From Desulfofundulus thermobenzoicus (GTDB taxonomy: Bacteria; Bacillota; Desulfotomaculia; Desulfotomaculales; Desulfovirgulaceae), in NCBI RefSeq assembly GCF_009428905.1, contig NZ_WHYR01000019.1:1-62633 (forward strand): 62,633 nt of DNA, in the 5' to 3' direction. Each line of letters begins with the position of its first letter. Within the stretch, counting starts at the first letter, position 1. Made by a program: the position numbers and the translations under genes. The notes beneath the pieces are model-generated. The model saw only the letters and a list, made by a program, of their open reading frames with translations. It had not been told where the DNA came from and did no database searches. Shown in pieces: positions 37,560-45,829 of the stretch.

Positions 37560-39634
37560 TCCATTCCCCTTCCTCCGGCCGCAGGTGTCCCGGCCGTATT
37601 TACGGGGACGCAGGTAGATCCGGCGGGCAACTTTTCGATTTGCACCAGCGGGACGATGACCTCCTCGATGGAAAGGCCACCATGACAGACCACCCGCTCG
37701 CCCCGGCGTACAAAAGCCTGTCTGGCCGGGGCAATAAGAGGTAGATAGTTTTCGGGCAGGCCCACCGGCGGCCATTTCAGGGCTTCCGGGAACCGGCCGT
37801 GCACCTGATCGCGTAACAGGGCGTCCGCAAAAACGCGCACCCGCTCCCCGCGCAGGTCGGCCACCGCCCCTTCCGCCGGGCGGCCGCATCCACCGGCCTC
37901 GATATTGCCGTGGTCAGAAGTCAGAAAAACCTGGAATCCCCGCTCCAGCAAAAACTCCAGCAGATCCGTCAGGTATGGCTGCCGGGCCCACTGGCGCACC
38001 TGGTTATGCATGCCGGCGGTGCCCAGTTCCATACCATGCATGATTTTATCCACCTTGTCGACGACCAGCCCGGCGACTCTCACCCCGGGTTTGGAAAGCA
38101 GATCCATGACGTTCTGCAGTGTACCATCCCCCAATCCCCTGGCGTAAACAACATTATTTTGGGTCAGCCCCTGATCCACCCAGAACTGCGCCCACAGCGC
38201 AGGCTCCCGGTCGGTGGTATGGATGCTGTCCGGATACAGGACGGGCGGCCGGCCGGCGAACACGGCCTGCCGGCAGACCGCTGTAATGGTGGGAATCCAG
38301 GCAAAAACGGTGTTTTCACGGAAGCGGAGATCATGCCGCCTTAATGTCAGCGCCTCCCGAAGGGTAATCCACTGGTCGAGAGAAAGCCCGTCCAGCACAA
38401 GCAACGCTATTTTTCCTTGCGGATTCTCTTCCAGATAACGGGCCAGATAACGCGGAACGTGATGAAGCATAACCGGAGGCGCCGGCGGCAAATTGCCCAA
38501 TCCCGCATAGCGCCCGGCCAGCCAGGCGGTAAAGGCGGCATCCACCTGTGATTGCAGTTCCCTGAAATCCCGGTTTTCCCCTGTACCGGCACTATCATTT
38601 ACTTCCCCCAGCCCGTGGATCAGTGCGGTCAATTCCGCCCACCCCCGGGCGAAACGCAACCAGTCCCTGTGCCTTGCATTTCCGGCCGGAATGGACGAAC
38701 GGAGATTTTTCATCAACCCGGCCAGGCGGCGCAACCTGTCCCCCGCGGGATCGGTGCGCACGCCAATGCCCGCCCAGGTCCCGGACAGGGCCCCTGCAGC
38801 CTTATGGGGCAGGGGCTGGAGCAGCCGTTCAAGGAACAGGTTGTCGAGATAGACCCGGACATCCCCGTCGTCAAAGGGCAGGTCCAAGGGGCCGGCAAAT
38901 GCCAGCCCGTAAGGTTCCCCGGTTTCCCGTGCACGGGCCAGCCCTTCCCCGGCCAGTCGATCGAGAAACAGCGGCCAGCGTTCCTGCAGGAAGGCGAAAA
39001 AGTTCTCCCGGTCCGGGACGATGGTTTCCAGCGGCCAGCAGTGAAAAGCATCATTCTGCCGCAACAGTTGAACGAACCGCTCATCGATAACCGCCGGTAC
39101 GCGCTGCCCGCGGTAGTGGCGGCGGAGAAGCACCCGGAGCAGGTCCTTCGGCTCTTTGATGAACTCCGGCGTGATCTCAAAGACATGGCGGAGGATGAAT
39201 TCCTTCGTGGCGTTATCGCCGAGCTGACCGGGCGCGTATTTTTCCTGGGCCTCATACAGGGCATCCATGTCCCCCCGGTCCAGGGCGGCCACCACCGGGT
39301 AGCTCAGGTGGGGAAAAATTTCCCCGAGACTGAAATAAAGTTTGCGGCCCACCTGAAGCAGATCATACGGCAAAGAGTCCAGATCCCCTTCCCCGGACCG
39401 CAACAAAACCACCAGGTCCGTCTCCTCACCCCGGTCCCAGCGGGAACGGAATCCGGATTCGTAGGTATAACGGAAGGAAACGGGATCCTCGAAGGGGATT
39501 ACTTCAAAGCCCCGCCCGCGGATGCCCTCCAGGATCCCTTCCTCCAGCAGAAGGCCGTCCGGGTCGGCCACCAGGGTAAGCCGGGCCACGCCGGGGGTGA
39601 ATTCCTGAAGAATGTGATCGCGCCAGCTGGTCAT
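37556..39634 (-). CDS. pglZ: BREX phosphatase-like protein PglZ
   Basis: The 692-residue protein ends in an alkaline-phosphatase superfamily domain: KIALLVLDGLSLDQW supplies the metal-binding aspartate and FLTSDHGNIEAGG the second metal site, as in PglZ. The N-terminal half is helical and family-specific. PglZ is the hallmark of all BREX types, usually needed for both methylation and defence. AAGGAG lies six bases before the ATG at 39634. The gap to pglX is 98 bases, with no room for the brxHII helicase usually found there in type 3. Confidence 0.9.
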   Translation of the reverse strand: MTSWRDHILQEFTPGVARLTLVADPDGLLLEEGILEGIRGRGFEVIPFEDPVSFRYTYESGFRSRWDRGEETDLVVLLRSGEGDLDSLPYDLLQVGRKLYFSLGEIFPHLSYPVVAALDRGDMDALYEAQEKYAPGQLGDNATKEFILRHVFEITPEFIKEPKDLLRVLLRRHYRGQRVPAVIDERFVQLLRQNDAFHCWPLETIVPDRENFFAFLQERWPLFLDRLAGEGLARARETGEPYGLAFAGPLDLPFDDGDVRVYLDNLFLERLLQPLPHKAAGALSGTWAGIGVRTDPAGDRLRRLAGLMKNLRSSIPAGNARHRDWLRFARGWAELTALIHGLGEVNDSAGTGENRDFRELQSQVDAAFTAWLAGRYAGLGNLPPAPPVMLHHVPRYLARYLEENPQGKIALLVLDGLSLDQWITLREALTLRRHDLRFRENTVFAWIPTITAVCRQAVFAGRPPVLYPDSIHTTDREPALWAQFWVDQGLTQNNVVYARGLGDGTLQNVMDLLSKPGVRVAGLVVDKVDKIMHGMELGTAGMHNQVRQWARQPYLTDLLEFLLERGFQVFLTSDHGNIEAGGCGRPAEGAVADLRGERVRVFADALLRDQVHGRFPEALKWPPVGLPENYLPLIAPARQAFVRRGERVVCHGGLSIEEVIVPLVQIEKLPAGSTCVPVNTAGTPAAGGRGME

Positions 39635-39732
39635 GGGTGTCTCCTTATTGAACTATCACAATTAATAAAAGTCGTTCCGACCGGCCGCCTTATCCGACAG
39701 ACAATACCTCAATAAACGAAGACTTGACATGG

Positions 39733-42700
39733 TTACCCATCCTCCCCCATTCTGGTCACCGCCTGGTCGTACCACATGAGCAGTTTCGGGTCTTCCTGGA
39801 GGACATTCTCCGGGATCTTGCGGGCTACAGTAATGATTGTGATATAATCCTTCTCCTGCCAGGCCTTTTTGAAACCGGCGCGCACCGCCTCCAGGCGGAA
39901 CACCCTGAGGCGGCGCTGGGATGAGGCCCTGTACTCCTCGAACTCCCGCAACAGGGCCCGCTCGCGTAGCTTTTCCAGATCGCCCGCTTTGTTGGGGTCG
40001 GGTACGTACCAGCGGTCCTTTGCCGCGCGAAGGAGTTCCGGGTTGCCGGTTTCCAGCCGGCCGTTATCCTCCACCGCCCGGCCGGCGGCTATTTCCGCCT
40101 GGATAATACCGCGCAGCTTCTCGCTCTGCTTCATCCAGGAGACGAGCTGGGGCGGGATGGGGCCTTTTTCGTTGTATACCAGAAAGTTCTGCTCCAGCAG
40201 TTCCTTTAACTCCAGGGGCTTCTCGTGCTTCTGCCAGCCGCCGATTTCCCGGAGGAACTGCGGGAAAAGTTCCTGGAAAGTCTGGGGCTTCCTGGTGAGC
40301 TGCTGTTTGAGCCACTGGATGGCCGAGGCCTCGTCGGTGACATATAATTGCAGCTGCAGGACCTCCCTTACGGTCATGCGCTTCCGGTCGTATTCCGCCG
40401 CCTGGTCCGGCAGGAAGTACATGCCGTCCCGCTCGGGGAAACGCTGGACCAGCCCCTGGTAGAACTCCGCCGCCGAAAGCGGTACGGTCACACCGTGCCG
40501 GACATGGAAGGAAACCATGCGGTCGAAAAGCATGTAGTTGAGCCGCTCGGCAATGACCTCGGCCTTGTCGTCCCTGGCCACAAATACGGGCAATTGCTTT
40601 AAGTGGGAGCGGACAAAATCCCAGACGCCTTCTTCGGTGCCGGCCGTCAGTTTAAACCGCTGCTCCAGGCCGCCGTTGGGCTTATATGCGGAAATAATAA
40701 TGTCCTGCTTGACCGCTCCCGCCGCTGTCACTTGCTTGAATGTACCCTGTTTTTTATCCAGCGTCCGCACATCGGCAACCACAAAGCCCGCGGCCTGGAG
40801 CGCCTCCTGGATGGCGTTCCACACCCTGTTTTTGGAATTGTGGAATTCCACCGTCATCCAGCGGCCCGGTTTGAGCACACGGTAATATTCCTGAAAGCAG
40901 CGGGTCATGAGCTGCTGGTATTCCACAGGCCCCTTACCCTGCACTTTGTTCTCGATGGCTTCGGGCCTGTTATTGGTGAAAACCCTGAGCCAGGCTTCCC
41001 AGAGGAAATTGAGTTCTGAATACATCAGGTTGCCGCCAAAGGGCGGGTCAGTGAAAATGTAATCAATACACGAAGAGGGAAGGCCGTTAGTTGAAACATC
41101 TGAAATACTATGCATTACCTGTGACAATGTATTTCTTCTTAGCTCTCGGTTGATCATTCTTACAAGTTTTCCTGATAAAATGTACTCGGGTGAAACCTCC
41201 ACTTGTTGCGATCCGATGTAAAGTGTCCCGCTTAGATATTGGTTAACCTGCGAAAAATGCGTTGGAACATACCTGGATAGCTTACAAAAACCCAGGCAGG
41301 CGTACTGAATAAAAAATTTACACAGACCTTTCAAGGAGGAATGCTCCGCACCAGTATAAAGCACCCCCAGCACCCACAAATTCCGCTTTGTATAAAAATG
41401 ATGCACATGGGTAAAACCGTGCGAAATAATCGGCTGCTGGGTATTATAGCCCTCAGGCATCCGGTCGGTGGGAAACCAGTACGGTATATCGAATTCCTCA
41501 ATTTTCTCAATCAGGGCCAGGTCAAAGGCATCGGGCTTCTTCTCGTAACGCTTATTGCCCACGGAATAGTTGATCAACACGGGCACCTGCTTGGCCTGGC
41601 GGACGGTTTCGCCGACGGCTTTGTCAAACCGCGTCACCCAGGCCCTTTCCAGGCGGCGCTTGGTGAGCCGGGCGGTGCAGTGGGGGCAGGGAAATTCGTC
41701 ATGAACCCTGCCCGCATCCTTATCCACCGCCGCTTCCCAGAAGACCACCTCCCGGGCGCATTCCGGGCAGACGAAAACATCGGACCAGACGGTATAGTTG
41801 ATGGTTCCGAGTATCGGGTTATGAGTTCCGGGTTTGGAGCCATCAGTCCGGAGCCGGTGGATCAGTATGCGGACATCGGCGGCGGATCCGGCATGGCGAA
41901 TCATCTCTGCCAGCCTGTTTACTTCGGCCTCCGCCGAACAATCGTCTCCCGCCCCGGAACCGGAAACCGGCAACTCCAAACCCGTAGCTCGCAACGCTGG
42001 ACTCGCAACTGCCAGCTCCGAATCCGCAGCCCGCAGCTCCGAACCAGCAACCAGCGTAGCATACATCCAGCCGCACTCATCCTCTACTTCGGCAAGAATG
42101 CGCCGGGCTTCGCGTTCAAAAGCCTCCACATCCACCGGCGTGTTATAGTTGTAGGCAATGAAAGTGGCGGCGGGCGAAAGGTCGTTCAATACGGCCCGGC
42201 GCGCCCCCAGCTTCGAGAAGGGCCTCCAGAATGTCCTGGCTTTCCCGTCTGTTCCTTCCTGCGTTTCCTGTTGATAAACGATGCCATTTTCATCCACCAT
42301 GTAACCCAGGGACTCCACCGTGGCCCTGTCGCCGCATAGCTGGGCCGCCACGCCGGTCATCCCCGTCCCGCAGAAGCCGTCAAAAACAATATCCCCCGGT
42401 TCCGTATAATGTAAGATATAGCGCATAATCGCCTTGTGTGGCACCTTAGTGTGGTAGGAGTGGGCGTTGTAGATGGGGTCGTTCTTCCCCTCGCTCACAT
42501 CCGCCGCAAAGGGTTCCCGGCGGTAGTCGTCCGCAGCGGGGTTGTAGGGCCTGCCGTAACACCTGATGAAATCTTCAATGAACGGGTTCGGGCAGGCAGT
42601 GTAATACGGCGGGTCGGACAGGGCCAGGATGTCCTCCATCTTCCCGTGGGGAAAGCCGGCCTCGTCCTTGTAGAGGCTGAGCAGGTCGCAGGATGCCGGC

Positions 42701-42999
42701 TCCTTTCCCCGGGCCGCGCGGGCGGCAGCGGCGATGCGCGCGGCCAGTTCCCGGATGCGCTCTTCATCACCAAAGGGCCAGTGCTGAAAAGACTTCAGGC
42801 GCGTCACGGTGTCCTCAACACCGGTAAAAGGGACACCCCCCAGCTTTTCTTGCAGCTCTTCGAGCCCGGCGCGGAGCTTTTCCAGAAAATAATTCCGCCG
42901 TTCTTCATCGCTGGCGAAGGTCATCCCCAGACACTCCACCGAATTTCGTTCCGAGTTGTGAGTTTCGAGTTCCGGGTTAAACAGGGAGAGTTGTTTCAT
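39733..42999 (-). CDS. pglX: BREX type 3 adenine-specific DNA methyltransferase
   Basis: The 1088-residue protein has an early DPPYYTACPNPF (129-), the SAM-binding FDGFCGTGMTG (206-), a zinc ribbon (CPECAREVVFWE ... CPHCTARL) and a second DPPF motif in YIFTDPPFGGNLMYSEL, as in the large COG1743-type methylases of BREX-3 (PglXI). It modifies host DNA so that BREX can tell self from phage. Three in-frame heptanucleotide tracts add low-complexity residues. The start ATG follows an AGGAG. Its last ~60 residues are found as separate remnants at 36708 and 53408. Confidence 0.9.
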   Translation of the reverse strand: MKQLSLFNPELETHNSERNSVECLGMTFASDEERRNYFLEKLRAGLEELQEKLGGVPFTGVEDTVTRLKSFQHWPFGDEERIRELAARIAAAARAARGKEPASCDLLSLYKDEAGFPHGKMEDILALSDPPYYTACPNPFIEDFIRCYGRPYNPAADDYRREPFAADVSEGKNDPIYNAHSYHTKVPHKAIMRYILHYTEPGDIVFDGFCGTGMTGVAAQLCGDRATVESLGYMVDENGIVYQQETQEGTDGKARTFWRPFSKLGARRAVLNDLSPAATFIAYNYNTPVDVEAFEREARRILAEVEDECGWMYATLVAGSELRAADSELAVASPALRATGLELPVSGSGAGDDCSAEAEVNRLAEMIRHAGSAADVRILIHRLRTDGSKPGTHNPILGTINYTVWSDVFVCPECAREVVFWEAAVDKDAGRVHDEFPCPHCTARLTKRRLERAWVTRFDKAVGETVRQAKQVPVLINYSVGNKRYEKKPDAFDLALIEKIEEFDIPYWFPTDRMPEGYNTQQPIISHGFTHVHHFYTKRNLWVLGVLYTGAEHSSLKGLCKFFIQYACLGFCKLSRYVPTHFSQVNQYLSGTLYIGSQQVEVSPEYILSGKLVRMINRELRRNTLSQVMHSISDVSTNGLPSSCIDYIFTDPPFGGNLMYSELNFLWEAWLRVFTNNRPEAIENKVQGKGPVEYQQLMTRCFQEYYRVLKPGRWMTVEFHNSKNRVWNAIQEALQAAGFVVADVRTLDKKQGTFKQVTAAGAVKQDIIISAYKPNGGLEQRFKLTAGTEEGVWDFVRSHLKQLPVFVARDDKAEVIAERLNYMLFDRMVSFHVRHGVTVPLSAAEFYQGLVQRFPERDGMYFLPDQAAEYDRKRMTVREVLQLQLYVTDEASAIQWLKQQLTRKPQTFQELFPQFLREIGGWQKHEKPLELKELLEQNFLVYNEKGPIPPQLVSWMKQSEKLRGIIQAEIAAGRAVEDNGRLETGNPELLRAAKDRWYVPDPNKAGDLEKLRERALLREFEEYRASSQRRLRVFRLEAVRAGFKKAWQEKDYITIITVARKIPENVLQEDPKLLMWYDQAVTRMGEDG
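41803..41838. repeat. in-frame heptanucleotide repeat in pglX (tract 2)
   Basis: Units related to AACTCGG / AACCCGA on the coding strand, encoding the segment KPGTHNPILGT. Confidence 0.7.
41951..42052. repeat. in-frame heptanucleotide repeat in pglX (tract 1)
   Basis: About 14 degenerate 7-base units (types AGTTGCG, GGTTCGG, AGCTGCG on the coding strand) encode a seven-residue periodic segment: SELRAAD, SELAVAS, PALRATG, LELPVSG. Confidence 0.8.
42940..42979. repeat. in-frame heptanucleotide repeat near the pglX start
   Basis: AACCCGG, AACTCGA, AACTCAC, AACTCGG on the coding strand encode NPELETHNSERNS at residues 8-20. Confidence 0.7.
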
Positions 43000-43049
43000 T
43001 TATTCCTGGCTCCTTCTTTTTTGAACCTGATAAATAACGGATGAAGTCA

Positions 43050-43260
43050 TCAATCAAAAAGAAAATAGATGAACTCCCGGTTCCTGCTCCGGTCGAAACC
43101 TTCCGCTATATTTGACATAACGGAAACAACTGCTCTACGGATTTGATCGCGGAGAACAACGTCACGGGAAAAGGCACTATCCCCGAACCGCTTTAGCCAA
43201 TCCACGAGCTTCCTGCCGGGCTTCTATATCCTCAAACTTCTCAATTTTTGCCGCTCTCAT
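43050..43260 (-). pseudogene. frameshifted four-helix bundle (23S rRNA intervening sequence) protein
   Basis: Reading from an ATG at 43260 gives [25 protein letters not shown]. After a shift the sequence continues [26 protein letters not shown], the typical continuation in this family, and then stops at 43050. Intact members are about 120 residues, so it is both frameshifted and C-terminally truncated. These proteins are related to Avd of diversity-generating retroelements, but none is seen here. It lies between pglX and the CRISPR operon. Confidence 0.8.
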
Positions 43261-43322
43261 AAGCTTTTTAGCCGGACAAATGTCCTGATCGTGATTTCTT
43301 AATGTTCTTTTCTCATCCTCTG

Positions 43323-44270
43323 TTAAACCGGCTTCCAGATACCGTTTTCTTCTACGCGCATTTTTTGGTTTTGTTTGACTTTGCCACCCGGTTCCCAGCA
43401 GATGAGGGCGGGAGGAAGGAAAGCGCCGAAACCTTCTTTACGGGTTTCCCGGCTAACCACCGGTTCGATGGGTCCTCGAACCGGAATTAACTGCCGGTAA
43501 GATCCTTCCTCTGTTGCCAGGGCGTGGGCAAGCAAAGGGGCTTCGTCTTCCTTTGCGACCAGCACGACTTCTCCCTCATCGCTTTTAACCCATTGCCAGC
43601 CTGGATGAATAAGTTTTTCCGTTTCTTTTTTGGCGATTAGCCTGACCAAACCCCATCCGTACTTCTGCTCTCCGCCCAATTGAAGTTTATCCAATACATT
43701 CTCCCACCCGCTGGTTGCATTCATTACCATGCTTCGCAGTGCCTCAGGAAATTCCTTCAGGTGGTTTTCGATTTCTCCCGGCGTTTTTTTCACCCATAAA
43801 TCTCCTACCAGGTAAACGGGAAAGCTCAGGGAATTATCCCGTACAGGACGTGTATGCGGAGAGATGAATTCCGTTTCGTGCAGGCTGCCGGCAAAAGCGC
43901 CCCGGCTGCTTTCATCCACGGCAGTGCCGGTATAGCTTCCGAGAAACAAATAATCAAAGGGAACTTTGTCTTTTTCCCACGGGAAACAGGGTTTCAGATT
44001 TTCCGGGTCCGGTGCATCTACCTCCGTTTCTAAGTAAGCCGGGTAAAGGTACCCAAAACGAAAACAGGATTGAATAACCCTGCCCATTGCTTCATAAGCC
44101 TCTGGTTTAAAGCCGCTGCCGGCGTCCCGGGTCAGGCGGGCGGTCAGCGCCCCCCAGAGCGATTTTCCCGGTACGTAACGCCGGGTTTGCATTAGATTGC
44201 CTGACTTGCGGTGACCCACATGCAGGGGGCTAAGCAGGCGGAAAGCGATGCGGTAGTGCAGCCATCCCAT
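43323..44270 (-). CDS. type III CRISPR RAMP protein (Cas5/Cmr3- or Cas7-like)
   Basis: A 315-residue RAMP-superfamily protein. It opens with the ferredoxin-like strand and loop typical of RAMPs (YRIAFRLLSPLHVGHRKSG), then VPGKSLWGALTARLTRD and a glycine-rich LQLGGEQKYGWGLVRL. It is the last gene of the effector operon, 4 bases after the small subunit. In type III-C loci a Cas5-like subunit, which would cap the crRNA 5-prime tag, is expected; I favour this but cannot exclude a Cas7 role. Confidence 0.72.
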   Translation of the reverse strand: MGWLHYRIAFRLLSPLHVGHRKSGNLMQTRRYVPGKSLWGALTARLTRDAGSGFKPEAYEAMGRVIQSCFRFGYLYPAYLETEVDAPDPENLKPCFPWEKDKVPFDYLFLGSYTGTAVDESSRGAFAGSLHETEFISPHTRPVRDNSLSFPVYLVGDLWVKKTPGEIENHLKEFPEALRSMVMNATSGWENVLDKLQLGGEQKYGWGLVRLIAKKETEKLIHPGWQWVKSDEGEVVLVAKEDEAPLLAHALATEEGSYRQLIPVRGPIEPVVSRETRKEGFGAFLPPALICWEPGGKVKQNQKMRVEENGIWKPV

Positions 44271-44273
44271 TTT

Positions 44274-44711
44274 TCACGCCCCCCTGTCTTTAGCCGCCTT
44301 TGCTCCGTAACGGGAGTAAATCAGCGTTTGTTCGTACAGATCGCGGATCAGGAGAAGGGTATCCAGATCGTTTAAAATGTTTTCTTTAAAAAACTTGAGT
44401 ACTTCCTGTGGCTGAGCATCGTCTGCCGGAAATTGATCATTATTTTGAAGGTCAGGTAATTCTCTGAGCAAGCCAAATAAACTGGCCCGAATAGTTTTCG
44501 CCAGTTCTTTTTCTGTGCTGGTGCGGGAGTGAAGAAACAATATCATGGCGTAAATACCCTGTTCCTGAAGCACGCCCAATGTTTTGGTCACCAGGCGCTC
44601 CAGGGCTTCTATGGATTTATTGGCTCCTTCTGTCATACACCGGGCTTTTTCAACCATCTCTTGAGCGTAACCGGCGGTAAGCAGGTCCAGGTTTAATACA
44701 TCGCCGCTCAT
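44274..44711 (-). CDS. type III CRISPR small subunit (Cmr5/Cas11-like)
   Basis: A 145-residue, largely helical protein (LLTAGYAQEMVEKARCM..., GVLQEQGIYAMILFLHSR), typical of Cmr5. The GLLQEQGL-like segment followed by YAMILFL is characteristic. Small subunits line the belly of the effector along the crRNA-target duplex. Its ATG overlaps the stop of the preceding RAMP gene and GGAGG lies seven bases upstream, so the two are translationally coupled. Confidence 0.8.
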   Translation of the reverse strand: MSGDVLNLDLLTAGYAQEMVEKARCMTEGANKSIEALERLVTKTLGVLQEQGIYAMILFLHSRTSTEKELAKTIRASLFGLLRELPDLQNNDQFPADDAQPQEVLKFFKENILNDLDTLLLIRDLYEQTLIYSRYGAKAAKDRGA

Positions 44712-45829
44712 CACCGCACCTCCCCGCCAATCATCCGGATTCGCCCGAAGCCCCGGGTTCCCATGCCGCCGATACCGAGATGTTCCAGCCACTCCAGGGC
44801 GGCGGCAACCACGTCAGAGGGACGATCATCGCCTTTAGCGGGCTCAAAACGCCAGGAACCGGTATTTTGGGGCAATGATCCCGAAGAGTAATGCTCTATG
44901 TCGCTTTTTACCCAACCCAAAGCTTTCTCAACTGTCTTGTCGTGAACCTCGTTCCCGCCATTTTCTTTCCAGAGGCCCCATCTGGCAAGCAATTTCTTTT
45001 TCGCTGCCTCGTCTTTCCCTTCCAGGATCCTTTTCCATTCGTCCAGGCGTTGCCGGCTGGGAAATGCCTGCCTGTAATCATCCACAATCACATCCATCCA
45101 GAGGAACGTCGCTCTGGGGATGGCTTCGTAAGTGAACAGAGCTCCTTCCTGTGCTGCTCCGGTTTCGGGGTCAATGCTGACTGAAGTGCGTACCTCCAGA
45201 TTGGAATTTACCACCTGGGAAAAGAGTTTTTCCGGAAGGAGGACGATCCGGTCCCGGACCTCCAGCCATTCCTTTACATTTCGCCAGGCTGCCGGAGGCT
45301 CTATGCTCACTTTCCCTGTTTTTTCAATCATCAGCCACCCCAGGTTGAGCGGCCTGTCCCAATCCATGGTGGTTGCAGGCGGATTCACTGGATCGGCTTT
45401 CCACCCCGCTTCTTCCAGAATGTTTCGGGTGCTTACCCAGACCGGTCCGGTCATGGAATAAGCGGGGAAGAGCAGGAGGCGGGCGTCGCCGATGGAAACT
45501 ACGCCGCTAAACCCGCCCCCTTCCTCCCGGGCTGTCCCGAAGGTGTAACAGATAGGGCAGGTGGGCCGTCCGCAGTGGCCTTCATTTCCCTCCCGGGGTT
45601 GGCCCTGTCCGGCGCACCGGCGCTTGCCGTAACGGTAGGCGGCGTAAGAACGGATGGCCCCGTTGAAGCTGGTGCCGGGAATTTTGGGAAGGCGTGTCCC
45701 CGGCTCCCGGACAATGCTCAGGTCCACCCGCCCCAGGCGGTAACCGCCGGTGCCGATATGGACCGGGTCTACAGTCATCATAAGATAGCGGCAGACAAAG
45801 AATTGTTTTTTGTTTTTCTCCCGGCTCAT
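44711..45829 (-). CDS. type III CRISPR backbone RAMP (Cmr4/Cas7-like)
   Basis: A 372-residue RAMP: MTVDPVHIGTGGYRLGRVDLSIVREP and LPKIPGTSFNGAIRSYAAYRYG form the classic Cmr4 N-terminal pattern, followed by a cysteine cluster (GHCGRPTCPICYTFGTA) and the C-terminal glycine-rich GIGGMGTRGFGRI. Cmr4 proteins form the repeating backbone, and those with a catalytic aspartate cut target RNA every six bases. An aspartate lies in MTVDPVHIG and another in GRVDLS, so I cannot say which would be catalytic. Start and stop overlap both neighbours by four bases or fewer. Confidence 0.85.
   Translation of the reverse strand: MSREKNKKQFFVCRYLMMTVDPVHIGTGGYRLGRVDLSIVREPGTRLPKIPGTSFNGAIRSYAAYRYGKRRCAGQGQPREGNEGHCGRPTCPICYTFGTAREEGGGFSGVVSIGDARLLLFPAYSMTGPVWVSTRNILEEAGWKADPVNPPATTMDWDRPLNLGWLMIEKTGKVSIEPPAAWRNVKEWLEVRDRIVLLPEKLFSQVVNSNLEVRTSVSIDPETGAAQEGALFTYEAIPRATFLWMDVIVDDYRQAFPSRQRLDEWKRILEGKDEAAKKKLLARWGLWKENGGNEVHDKTVEKALGWVKSDIEHYSSGSLPQNTGSWRFEPAKGDDRPSDVVAAALEWLEHLGIGGMGTRGFGRIRMIGGEVR

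Noticed and set aside
43023..43322. Possible CRISPR array next to the effector operon
   Set aside because: No direct repeats with regular spacing are present; the sequence is a decayed four-helix bundle gene. No array was seen elsewhere in the window either.
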